DNA from: Sulfuricurvum sp.
GTDB lineage: Bacteria; Campylobacterota; Campylobacteria; Campylobacterales; Sulfurimonadaceae
NCBI GenBank assembly: GCA_028718525.1
Contig: JAQULP010000002.1
Coordinates: 62,001-126,000, forward strand
Direction of reading: 5' to 3'
Length of the DNA stretch: 64,000 nucleotides
The notes below the pieces were generated by a model. The model was not told where the DNA came from. It was given only the letters and a program-made list of their open reading frames with translations, and made no database searches. Of the stretch, positions 51,538 to 60,592 are shown piece after piece; the first letter of the stretch is position 1, and each line of letters starts with the position of its first letter. The position numbers and the translations under genes are program-made.

Positions 51538-52800
51538 TTAGTTCAAGCTCTTTAAAAGTTCCCGAAGCATTGCATCGTGGGTTGTTGAACTATCGATCTC
51601 CATCCGTTTGAGATCGGTTCGGAGCATACCGCGGTAATGGACCCCTTTTGAGGTGATATCGGCTCCGAGCGACGCATCAAAACGGATGAGGGGCTGGGTG
51701 ATGTGATAAACACTCTTGAGTACTTTAGGGACGGTGGAACCGTGGTCGACGGATACATTTACGAGAGCGTTTGAAGGGGTCAAATGCCCCTTTGCGCTAA
51801 TGCTTCCCCGAACAGGGGCCGGGGAAGAGAAGAGGGAAAAGAGTTGTTCCGCATCGGCATGTTTCATCTCCACAACGACTTTTGAAGGTTCTAGATCGGG
51901 AACCTCCAGCATCAGCGAGGTATCGCTTTTGGCCGCATCGGTGTGGGCATTGAGACGGAGAAACTCTTTGTCCCCGTGTAAAAGGGCACTGATATGGGCG
52001 GAGCCTTTGAGGGAAATTTCGGTAAATTGTTCCAAAATACCCAAATGCTCAATCGAAGCGTTAAGCGAGATATTGACGTCAAAAGGTTTGATCCGTCCGT
52101 ACTCATCGGCCAAGAAAGCTCTGAGATCAAACGGCTCCTCGTTCACTTTAATCGGTGTCGGAGAGAATCGACGCGTTTTGGCCATCAGACGGATCGATCC
52201 GTTGAGGTCCCGCCGTTCAAACCCTTCGAGGTCGATCGTACCGTTGAGCAAGGTATCGGTATCCGAAGGGAATTCAAGCCAATGCAAGAGGGGCTCATAT
52301 CCTACATCACCGAGTGTCAGACGCAGAGATGAAAGGTGAAGGCGGTGGAGCTGAACCTGATAGATCATATCGCCTCCGAAGAGGTTAGCATCTCCGCTAA
52401 CGGTTAGGTCCGAGAATCCTCCGCTGAGATTGCCGTCGGCTTTATAGGACGTCCCGAGGAGGTTCATCCCCTCTGAATGGGGACATTCCATCCGATACCG
52501 TGCCTTTATGCGCCAATCGAACAGCGAAAAATTGCCATCGGAAGCGAAGGTATTGTTCCTATCGTCGTGAGCCACGAGACGATAACGGTTATGACGTAAA
52601 GAAAACTCACGGATGGTGACGGGAGTCGAAAAAGCTGAAGATAAAGCCCGTTCGACAGAGGGGAGCATCAGTCTGTTTCCCCATGCGGAAAAGAGGAGGA
52701 GATAGATACCGAGGAGGATTCCGACAATACCGAGGGAGACCCTCCCCTCCCATGAGCGGTACACAGGGTGAAAGAACTTCATGAAAGCGCCAAAATCCAT
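51538..52800 (-). CDS. hypothetical single-pass AsmA/DUF748-like envelope protein
   Basis: N-terminal TM then beta-rich domain; general resemblance only. Confidence 0.4.
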   Translation of the reverse strand: MDFGAFMKFFHPVYRSWEGRVSLGIVGILLGIYLLLFSAWGNRLMLPSVERALSSAFSTPVTIREFSLRHNRYRLVAHDDRNNTFASDGNFSLFDWRIKARYRMECPHSEGMNLLGTSYKADGNLSGGFSDLTVSGDANLFGGDMIYQVQLHRLHLSSLRLTLGDVGYEPLLHWLEFPSDTDTLLNGTIDLEGFERRDLNGSIRLMAKTRRFSPTPIKVNEEPFDLRAFLADEYGRIKPFDVNISLNASIEHLGILEQFTEISLKGSAHISALLHGDKEFLRLNAHTDAAKSDTSLMLEVPDLEPSKVVVEMKHADAEQLFSLFSSPAPVRGSISAKGHLTPSNALVNVSVDHGSTVPKVLKSVYHITQPLIRFDASLGADITSKGVHYRGMLRTDLKRMEIDSSTTHDAMLRELLKSLN

Positions 52801-54179
52801 GGGGTACCGATAAGGAGAAAAATAATCAGATTGAGCAGGGTAACCGCTCCGCCGTAAATATAGATATCTCGGGGTTCGATATAGCCTGAACTGAGATAGA
52901 TAGCATTACACGAAGATCCCTGGGGGGTGATCGTTGCATTAAAATTGGTTGCCAAAAGGAGCATCATGGCCATCAGTTCTCCGGGAACTCCGGCATTGAT
53001 CCCGACAGAGAGAAAAATACCGAACAACGCAAGCAGATGGGCGCTTTGTGAGACGAAAAGATAGTGGATCAGCACATAAACGACAATCAGTAAAAGATAA
53101 ACGCTGATCCATGACAGCGAAGTAAGATAGTGGGTAAAATAGGTTGCGACGGTGCTCATGAACCCTTGCTCTGCCAGCTGGGTGCTGAGGGCAAACAAGA
53201 TGGCAAACCAAATCAGGGTTGAGAGGGCTTCTCCCTGGCTTTTAAAATCTTCTATACCGAAGACACGCGTTGCCATCAAAATCCCCAATCCTCCGAAGGC
53301 AACGGCGGTTTTGTCAATCGGAAATATCCCCGAGAGCGACCATAGCAGAAGCATCGAGAGAAATACCCCGGCCGTAATCCATTCGTTTCGGCTGATGCGT
53401 CCCATATGTCGCAACGCCTCGATCGCCTGTTGCGGCGCATCGGGGGTATCGCGCAGCTGAGGGGGATAAATACGGTATAAAAACCATGGTATAGCGATAA
53501 AAGCTATGAGGCTCGGAAGAAGAGCGTACAGGAGCCATGAAGCGAAAGTGATATGTATCCCCATTTTTGCCGCAATTCCCACCCCGATCGGATTGACGGC
53601 CATAGCGGTAAGCCACAGCCCGGATGAGACGGTAAGCCCGGACATAGAGACCATCATAAGATAGCTTCCCGCTTTTTTTTGCGTACGGTCTCCCACTTTT
53701 GAACCGCAGTCATGGGCAAGTCCGTAGACAATGGGGTAGAGGACACCGGAACGGGCCGTATTGCTTGGAAATGCGGGGGCGATAAGGATATCGGTTGCCA
53801 TAACACTGTATCCCAGCCCCAGGGTTGAGTGGCCGAATTGACGGATGATATGGAGTGAGATCCGTTTGCCCAAGCCTGATTTATGGACGGCATGCGATAC
53901 CAAAAAAGCGGCGACAATGAGGAGGATAAAACTCTCGGAAAATCCCGCATACGCTTTGACCGGTTCGATGACTCCGGCGAGCACTCCAACGGCCAACGCA
54001 ATGATGGCCGCGGTGATAATAGGGAGGATATTAAACAAAATAGCGGCGATGGTACTGATAAATAGGGCAAACAGATGCCAAACACCCTCTCCCAACCCGA
54101 GCGGCGGCGGGGTTAACCATAGAGTAAAGGCAAATAAAATCAAGGCAAATAGGGGAATAAACCGCGTCAGCAACATCAA
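52779..54179 (-). CDS. DASS-family anion:sodium symporter
   Basis: Multi-TM protein, 'APAFPSNTARSGVLYPIV', 'TPQGSSCNAIYLSSGYIEPRDIY'. Confidence 0.88.
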   Translation of the reverse strand: MMLLTRFIPLFALILFAFTLWLTPPPLGLGEGVWHLFALFISTIAAILFNILPIITAAIIALAVGVLAGVIEPVKAYAGFSESFILLIVAAFLVSHAVHKSGLGKRISLHIIRQFGHSTLGLGYSVMATDILIAPAFPSNTARSGVLYPIVYGLAHDCGSKVGDRTQKKAGSYLMMVSMSGLTVSSGLWLTAMAVNPIGVGIAAKMGIHITFASWLLYALLPSLIAFIAIPWFLYRIYPPQLRDTPDAPQQAIEALRHMGRISRNEWITAGVFLSMLLLWSLSGIFPIDKTAVAFGGLGILMATRVFGIEDFKSQGEALSTLIWFAILFALSTQLAEQGFMSTVATYFTHYLTSLSWISVYLLLIVVYVLIHYLFVSQSAHLLALFGIFLSVGINAGVPGELMAMMLLLATNFNATITPQGSSCNAIYLSSGYIEPRDIYIYGGAVTLLNLIIFLLIGTPWILALS

Positions 54180-54224
54180 GGCTCTTTTTTTAGCTTATTA
54201 TAGCATTTGAGACGATGATTTGTA

Positions 54225-54245
54225 CTTGATATTCATAGGCTCAAC
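54225..54245. promoter_or_regulatory. HAIR-like inverted repeat 1 (candidate HspR site)
   Basis: CTTGATA-N7-GCTCAAC; HAIR consensus CTTGAGT-N7-ACTCAAG. Confidence 0.5.
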
Positions 54246-54273
54246 TATTTTGAATAAAAAAATTCACATACCC

Positions 54274-54294
54274 CTTGACAACACTTGACTCAAT
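54274..54294. promoter_or_regulatory. HAIR-like inverted repeat 2, overlapping the -35 element
   Basis: CTTGACA-N7-ACTCAAT; HAIR consensus CTTGAGT-N7-ACTCAAG. Confidence 0.55.
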
Positions 54295-54304
54295 TCATTA
54301 TAAT
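54275..54304 (+). promoter_or_regulatory. candidate sigma70 promoter for grpE-dnaK
   Basis: TTGACA (54275-54280), 18-bp spacer, TATAAT (54299-54304). Confidence 0.75.
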
Positions 54305-54339
54305 AACGCTAGATTTCAACAAAGGAGTCTTTAGAAATC

Positions 54340-54879
54340 ATGTCAACTGAAACAAATGAACAAGTGATCAGCGAAGAGGAAGTTGCCCTAGAAGAGGGTG
54401 AAGAAGCCGTCGCAGAGAGTATTAATGAATTAGAAACTATACAGGCTGAATTGGCATCGTTTAAAGATAAGTACGCTCGCGTACATGCCGATTTCGACAA
54501 CATCAAGAAGCGTCTTGAGCGTGAGAAATACCAAGCGCTTGAGTACGCAAACGAAAAATTCGCCAAGGACCTTATCCCGGTGGTCGATTCGCTCGGAATG
54601 GCGATCGGTGCGGCAGAAATCGAGGCTGAGCCTACGGTTCTCTTAGAGAAACTTAAAGAGGGTGTTGAACTGACGATGAAACAGCTTCTCGGTGTTCTCG
54701 AGAAACACGGGGTAACCCCGGTAGATGAATCCGAACCTTTTGATCCGAATATTCATAACGCGGTACAGCGTGTGGACAGTCCGGACCATGAGAGCGGAGC
54801 CATTGTCAACACGTTTCAAAAAGGGTTCCGTTATAAAGAGCGAACCTTGCGTGATGCAATGGTCGTTATTGCAAATTGA
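54340..54879 (+). CDS. grpE: nucleotide exchange factor GrpE
   Basis: 'FDNIKKRLEREKYQALEYANEKFAKDLIPVVDSL', 'GFRYKERTLRDAMVVIAN'. Confidence 0.95.
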   Translation: MSTETNEQVISEEEVALEEGEEAVAESINELETIQAELASFKDKYARVHADFDNIKKRLEREKYQALEYANEKFAKDLIPVVDSLGMAIGAAEIEAEPTVLLEKLKEGVELTMKQLLGVLEKHGVTPVDESEPFDPNIHNAVQRVDSPDHESGAIVNTFQKGFRYKERTLRDAMVVIAN

Positions 54880-54890
54880 TTTGAACGACC

Positions 54891-54968
54891 ATCGGAGCTA
54901 AGCCCCGATAGTCTACGCTTGCCGCTAAGGCGTATGCGCACACCGATACTTCCGGCATCGGCGTCAAA
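54891..54968. repeat. dispersed intergenic repeat element, copy 3 (between grpE and dnaK)
   Basis: 'ATCGGAGCTAAGCCCCGATAGTCTACGCT' aligns with the reverse complement of copy 1 (ATCGGAGTAAAACCCCGATTAGCTACGCT). Confidence 0.55.
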
Positions 54969-55003
54969 CAAAGAAAAAACGAATTTAAAATAAAGGAAAT
55001 AAA

Positions 55004-56881
55004 ATGTCAAAAGTTATTGGTATCGACTTAGGAACAACAAACTCATGTGTGGCTGTCTATGAAGGCGGCGAGGCAAAAATCATCCCGAACAAAGAGGGGA
55101 AAAATACAACACCTTCCGTTGTAGCGTTTACGGACAAAGGGGAGATCCTAGTCGGTGACCCGGCTAAACGTCAGGCGATTACTAACCCGGATAAAACGAT
55201 CTACTCGGTCAAACGTATCATGGGTCTGATGATGAACGAAGAGAAAGCAAAAGAGGCGCACGACAAAGTTACCTATAAAATCGTCGATAAAAACGGTATG
55301 GCAGCGGTTGACGTAGCGGGTAAAGTATATACCCCTCAAGAGATCTCGGCTAAAATCCTCTCAAAACTCAAAGCGGATGCGGAGAGCTACCTCGGGCAAG
55401 CGGTAACCGATGCGGTTATTACTGTTCCGGCATACTTCAATGACGCTCAACGTAAAGCGACCAAAGAAGCGGGAACCATCGCGGGCCTTAACGTCCTTCG
55501 TATCATCAACGAGCCTACGGCGTCTGCATTGGCATACGGGTTGGATTCAAAAGGGGATGAAAAAGTTCTCGTTTACGATCTAGGGGGCGGAACGTTCGAC
55601 GTTACGGTTCTTGAGATCAGCGAGGGGACTTTCGAAGTTCTTTCAACCGACGGAAATGCGTTCCTCGGTGGGGACGACTTCGATAACAAAATCGTCGATT
55701 TCCTCGCGACTGAGTTCAAATCCGACCACGGTATCGATCTTAAAGCGGACAAAATGGCGCTTCAACGTTTGAAAGATGCGGCTGAAAATGCGAAGAAAGA
55801 GCTCTCTTCTGCGGAAGAGACCGAAATCAACCTTCCGTTCATCACGGCAGACGCGACCGGTCCTAAACACTTGGTTGTTAAATTGACCCGTGCGAAATTC
55901 GAAGGGATGATCGATACCCTTGTAAAAGAGACGATTTCTCACATCAAAACGGCGATGAAAGATGCCGGTTTGAGCAAAAACGAGATCAATGAAATCATCA
56001 TGGTCGGGGGTTCAACACGTCTTCCGATCGCACAAAAAATGGTTTCGGATGAGTTCGGCGGTAAAACGTTGAACAAAGGGGTAAACCCGGATGAGGTCGT
56101 AGCAGCCGGTGCGGCGATTCAAGGCGGGGTACTTCGCGGAGATGTTAAAGACGTTCTTCTTCTTGACGTTACACCGTTGTCACTCGGGATTGAAACACTG
56201 GGCGGTATCGCAACCAAAATTATTGAAAAAGGGACCACTATCCCGGTTAAAAAATCGCAAGTATTCTCGACTGCGGAAGATAACCAACCGGCCGTTAGTA
56301 TCAGCGTTGTCCAAGGGGAGCGTGAGTTCGCCCGCGATAACAAATCTCTCGGATTGTTCGAATTGACCGGTATCCCTGCGGCACCGCGCGGTGTACCTCA
56401 AATCGAGGTAACCTTCGATATCGATGCGAACGGTATCCTAACCGTCAGCTCAACCGATAAAGGGACCGGTAAATCTCAATCGATCACGATTTCAGGAAGC
56501 TCAGGACTCTCTGAAGAAGAGATCAACAAAATGGTTCAAGATGCGGAGAACCACAAAGCTGAAGATGCAAAACGCAAAGAGGTTGTTGACCTTCGCAACC
56601 AAGCCGATGCCCTTGCGAGCCAAACTGAAAAATCGCTCAAAGAGATGGCGGATAAAATGGATGCAAGTGAAAAAGCGGCAATCGAATCGGCTCTTGAAGA
56701 ATTGAAAGCGGTCCTTAAAAATACCGATTCTACCAAAGAAGAGATTGAAGCGGCTACCAAAAAATTGGCAGATGCCAGCCACAAAATGGCAGAGCAGATG
56801 TACAAACAAAATGAAGGCGGCGAAGCTGCATCTTCATCAGCGAAAAAAGATGACGACGTCATCGACGCTGAAATCGAATAA
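55004..56881 (+). CDS. dnaK: molecular chaperone DnaK
   Basis: '[19 protein letters not shown]', '[16 protein letters not shown]', acidic C-terminal tail [10 protein letters not shown]. Confidence 0.98.
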   Translation: MSKVIGIDLGTTNSCVAVYEGGEAKIIPNKEGKNTTPSVVAFTDKGEILVGDPAKRQAITNPDKTIYSVKRIMGLMMNEEKAKEAHDKVTYKIVDKNGMAAVDVAGKVYTPQEISAKILSKLKADAESYLGQAVTDAVITVPAYFNDAQRKATKEAGTIAGLNVLRIINEPTASALAYGLDSKGDEKVLVYDLGGGTFDVTVLEISEGTFEVLSTDGNAFLGGDDFDNKIVDFLATEFKSDHGIDLKADKMALQRLKDAAENAKKELSSAEETEINLPFITADATGPKHLVVKLTRAKFEGMIDTLVKETISHIKTAMKDAGLSKNEINEIIMVGGSTRLPIAQKMVSDEFGGKTLNKGVNPDEVVAAGAAIQGGVLRGDVKDVLLLDVTPLSLGIETLGGIATKIIEKGTTIPVKKSQVFSTAEDNQPAVSISVVQGEREFARDNKSLGLFELTGIPAAPRGVPQIEVTFDIDANGILTVSSTDKGTGKSQSITISGSSGLSEEEINKMVQDAENHKAEDAKRKEVVDLRNQADALASQTEKSLKEMADKMDASEKAAIESALEELKAVLKNTDSTKEEIEAATKKLADASHKMAEQMYKQNEGGEAASSSAKKDDDVIDAEIE

Positions 56882-56898
56882 TCCCCTTTTTTATCCTC

Positions 56899-56924
56899 AT
56901 TCCCCCTTTGGGGGAATCACTTTT
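56899..56924 (+). terminator. terminator downstream of dnaK
   Basis: ATTCCCCC-TTT-GGGGGAAT followed by cacTTTT. Confidence 0.6.
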
Positions 56925-57107
56925 GCTCCACCATTCTCATCGCGTTACCTCAAAATAAATGACTCCCTCTAAGCCTGTCAGGAAAAAAATGTGGATCAAC
57001 ATGGATAATTAGGTAGCTTATCTCCCCAAAATTTTTATGGATTGAGCAAAATTGAGGTGCAAAAATCGTGTTAATAGTGTATTATCAAAGAAAAAAAAGA
57101 GTAACGA

Positions 57108-58205
57108 ATGTTTAATGAACTTCAACAAGAGATTATAGCCGCCATAGCCATTGGGGTAGCTGTCTTGGTTTTTTACTTTATTTTCAAACGAAAATCAGCT
57201 TCGCAGACCGGGACTCCAGAAGCGGAAAACAACACAAAACCGGGAACTGCCGCTCAGGAGAGAGCCAAAGCCGTTCCCGAGAAGAAGGAAGAGGTCAGTG
57301 CACCGCCGCGTCCCGAAACTCCTTTACAGGGGAGAGACGAGACGAGAGGGGGAGTCCCGCCGATTTCGGAAGATCAGCGCACAGATTCGTTGAACAGAAG
57401 AAAATGTGACCGAATCATCCCAAAACGTTCCGTACCCGAGCACGGAAAAATTACAAAACAAAATTTTGCTGAATTTGCCGGCGAGCGAATATTGGTGGCG
57501 GAAGATAACCTTATCAACCAAAAAGTAATTTTGGGCCTTTTGGCGGAAAGCGGCATAGAGCTGGTGATGGCCAATGACGGTCAGGAAGTGCTGGATATAC
57601 TTGAACGCGATACCAATTTTGTCATGATCTTGATGGATGCGCACATGCCGCGAATCGACGGGTTTCAAGCCACGCGCATTATACGGGCAAATCCTCAGTA
57701 CGATCACATCTTGGTCGTAGCGCTCAGCGGAGATACCGCAGCCGATGACATACAAAAAATGAAGGATGCGGGGATGTCCGAACAGTTGGCGAAGCCGCTG
57801 AGAATGGAAGCGTTGTACGATATCATCTATGCTTATACCGACCCGGAAAAGGCAAAAGAAGCAGCCGTTACCACCAACGTTTTGGATATCGACAAAGGGG
57901 TTGAGACGTGTGGAGGCGATGAAGATTTTTACCGTGAAATCTTATCGGAGTTTATGGCAGACTATGCCGCTTCTCCGGTGAAGTTGGGAGAATTGTTACG
58001 CTCTAAAAATATCCGCGCTGCCGATGCATACCTGCTTGACATTATCGGTGTCACCGAAAATATCGGTGCGCACCCGATCGGTGAAATCGCTTCGGCCTTG
58101 AAACTTGCCCTCAGTGACACGGATGAACAGAGCTACCTGAGCCTACTTGACCGCTATAAACACCATTTTGAGAGGTTACTAGACGAGATCAGAGCGTATC
58201 GTTGA
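57108..58205 (+). CDS. membrane-anchored response regulator with degenerate Hpt-like C-terminus
   Basis: N-terminal TM, Pro/Glu-rich linker, REC 'ILVAEDN...ILMDAHMPRIDG...LAKPLRM', C-terminal 'YLLDIIGVTENIGA' in place of 'HxxKGxxxNxGA'. Confidence 0.82.
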   Translation: MFNELQQEIIAAIAIGVAVLVFYFIFKRKSASQTGTPEAENNTKPGTAAQERAKAVPEKKEEVSAPPRPETPLQGRDETRGGVPPISEDQRTDSLNRRKCDRIIPKRSVPEHGKITKQNFAEFAGERILVAEDNLINQKVILGLLAESGIELVMANDGQEVLDILERDTNFVMILMDAHMPRIDGFQATRIIRANPQYDHILVVALSGDTAADDIQKMKDAGMSEQLAKPLRMEALYDIIYAYTDPEKAKEAAVTTNVLDIDKGVETCGGDEDFYREILSEFMADYAASPVKLGELLRSKNIRAADAYLLDIIGVTENIGAHPIGEIASALKLALSDTDEQSYLSLLDRYKHHFERLLDEIRAYR

Positions 58206-58359
58206 TGAATTCTTGTCGGTTTATTTCGGGGAAGCATGCCCATTCAAGAAAATGACGAAAGGGACTGCCAAAAAATTGGCAGATGCGTACCCCCTCTCTT
58301 ATAGCTAACTCCAGTCAACCTTTGTTATAATCTTTCTAATAATCTATATTAGGATTGAT

Positions 58360-59586
58360 ATGAGCGAAAGATACATCGGGCGCCAGCCTATTATCAACAA
58401 AAATGCTAAAATCGCTGCCTATGATTTGCTGTATCGTGAAAAGTCCCATAAAGGTAATATCGGCTCTACCGTATCGGTTATCAGCAACCTTCTCCTCTCT
58501 ATGGATACGGTTTTGGGGAAACATATCGGATTTATCCGGGTCAATGCGGATTTGCTTCATGAAAATGTAATCGATATCCTCCTCCAGGAAAAAGTGGTCT
58601 ATGCCCTGTTCGCCGATTCAGAAATTGACGATAAACTGGTTGAGAGAATGCTGTTTTTAAAATCGGAAGGGTACCGTTTCGCCCTCAATGATGCTATCTA
58701 TACCGAAGAGACGGCGCAGCGGTACGCATTGATTTTCCCCTCCCTCAGCTATCTTAAAATTGATGTTACCCAAAGCGATATAGCACTGGTTGGACGCAGT
58801 ATTCCGATGCTGCGGGAACTGGGGATCGAAGTGATCGGTGCCCGAATCGAAACGCACGATATGTATGAACTGTGCCGATCGATGGGATTTGATTATTTTG
58901 AAGGGTTTTTCATCTCTAAACCCAATATCATCAAAAACGCTACCTTCTCCCCGGAACATGAAGGGGTTTTCCGTTTATGGAATCTGCTTCAGAAAGATAG
59001 TGAAATGTCTGAGCTGATTGAGGCCTTTCAGAGTAACCATGCGATAAGCTTGAAACTTCTCCGATTTATCAATTCGGCCGCATTTTCCCTACGCAATCCG
59101 GTCTCTTCATTGGGGCAGGTATTAACGCTGATGGGGCGTGATCCGCTATCGCGATGGATTATGCTCATGATGTTTTCCGAAACGGGAAGCGGTGCAGATA
59201 AACGGGTCCCTTTGCTGCTTATGGTCGTTTACCGGACGGAATTGATGAGCGCATTGATTAAAGTCATCAACCCGAAAGCGACCAAGTCGGAGATTTCAAC
59301 AGCCTATTTTACGGGTATGCTGTCGCTGATCCATCTCCTTTTCCATATGCCCCACGAAGAGGTTTTGGCAAAACTGAACGTGGCGGCGGAGATTGAAAAA
59401 GGGGTTTTGGAAGGGAAAGGATTTTACGGGGAAATGCTTGAACTGGTCCGTTCAATCGAAATGTGCGATATTGATGCGATAGAAGCGCAATTGTACGGAT
59501 GGGGGCTTAAATACGAGCTCATCGAACCGATTATCAACGAGGTTATGGAGAAGGTGAACTCGTTTGAAAAGGCAATGGAGTCATGA
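58360..59586 (+). CDS. EAL-HDOD (YuxH-like) signalling protein
   Basis: 'YIGRQPIINKNAKIAAYDLLYR', HDOD 'LKLLRFINSAAFSLRNPVSSLGQVLTLMG'. Confidence 0.88.
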   Translation: MSERYIGRQPIINKNAKIAAYDLLYREKSHKGNIGSTVSVISNLLLSMDTVLGKHIGFIRVNADLLHENVIDILLQEKVVYALFADSEIDDKLVERMLFLKSEGYRFALNDAIYTEETAQRYALIFPSLSYLKIDVTQSDIALVGRSIPMLRELGIEVIGARIETHDMYELCRSMGFDYFEGFFISKPNIIKNATFSPEHEGVFRLWNLLQKDSEMSELIEAFQSNHAISLKLLRFINSAAFSLRNPVSSLGQVLTLMGRDPLSRWIMLMMFSETGSGADKRVPLLLMVVYRTELMSALIKVINPKATKSEISTAYFTGMLSLIHLLFHMPHEEVLAKLNVAAEIEKGVLEGKGFYGEMLELVRSIEMCDIDAIEAQLYGWGLKYELIEPIINEVMEKVNSFEKAMES

Positions 59587-60563
59587 ACACCAATAAGCTA
59601 AAATATTTATGGATCGTATGGATCGTATTCTCAAGTTTTATTCATGCATCGGCGGCAGAAGCGATAGGGTACAAGATCGTCTTGGCGTCGTTTTCGACTT
59701 TTGAAGAAACGAAAGAGAAGCTGTATGCACTCGAGAATAAACTGGATTCCCGTGAACTTTCCCTTCAAAAAAAATACCGTTTTGAAGTGGTTGCACGCCC
59801 CTCAGGAAGAGTATTTATCCTTGCTTTGGAACCCTTTGAGAAAAAATCGGATGCAAAAACGGTTTTGAAGCCGTTTAAAAAGTTCTATCCGGATGCGTAT
59901 ATCAACGGGTATTACGGCCCTACGGAGGGGACGCTGTTTTTAGGACGTACCGCTGAAACGGCCCGTGTGGATAATACCGCTGCCGACAAAGAAGTTGTCC
60001 GGCACAATCCCCTCGAGACGGGTGCAGAAGAGAATGGAATCATTAAGGAAGCCCCGGATACCGCCACATCCGAAGAGGGAGATAGTAGCAGTATCATCAT
60101 CGTTGTTCTGGTTATCGTTGCGGGGGTCGTTTTCTATGCCCTAGCGAAGAGAAATAGAACCCGTCCTGAGAAAAGGGATACGCCGGTTGCAGAAGAGGCC
60201 TCACCGGTTTCGGTGATATCGGAAACACAGAGTGCCGAATCCGTTGAGGAGGCAGAAGCAATGACGGATGAGATTTCTGAACCGGCGGTGATCGCGTTAG
60301 CGCAACCGGCTCCCATTCCCACTGTGTCGGAAGAGGACCCTTTTGTCAAATTGAAGAAAAATCTCTTTTTCATGACCCTTTTGGGCGAACTGAAAGTAGC
60401 ATCGGATGAAAAAGATGAATTGCGTTGTACGGATCTGATTGAAGAAGTGCTGCGGTATCAGAAAAATTTTCGCAGCAGCGATGCGATCAGTGCAATGGTA
60501 AATTGGAATCAACAAAAAGATTTTGATTCCCTTTCGGATTTTATTCAGCGGGAAATGGTCTAA
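59583..60563 (+). CDS. hypothetical membrane protein with SPOR-like extracytoplasmic domain
   Basis: Signal/TM N-terminus, SPOR-like 'YKIVLASFSTFEETKEKLYALENKL', central TM 'SSIIIVVLVIVAGVVFYALA', acidic linker, C-terminal helical domain. Confidence 0.55.
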   Translation: MNTNKLKYLWIVWIVFSSFIHASAAEAIGYKIVLASFSTFEETKEKLYALENKLDSRELSLQKKYRFEVVARPSGRVFILALEPFEKKSDAKTVLKPFKKFYPDAYINGYYGPTEGTLFLGRTAETARVDNTAADKEVVRHNPLETGAEENGIIKEAPDTATSEEGDSSSIIIVVLVIVAGVVFYALAKRNRTRPEKRDTPVAEEASPVSVISETQSAESVEEAEAMTDEISEPAVIALAQPAPIPTVSEEDPFVKLKKNLFFMTLLGELKVASDEKDELRCTDLIEEVLRYQKNFRSSDAISAMVNWNQQKDFDSLSDFIQREMV

Positions 60564-60592
60564 ATTTATTTATGTATGAAAAGGATTGATGG

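Noticed and set aside
51716-52339. 207-aa plus-strand ORF antisense to the AsmA-like gene
   Set aside because: Ser/Arg-rich shadow ORF with no motif; the minus-strand frame is longer and has a TM start
54180-54340. CIRCE element upstream of grpE
   Set aside because: No TTAGCACTC/GAGTGCTAA pair visible; the inverted repeats present match HAIR spacing instead
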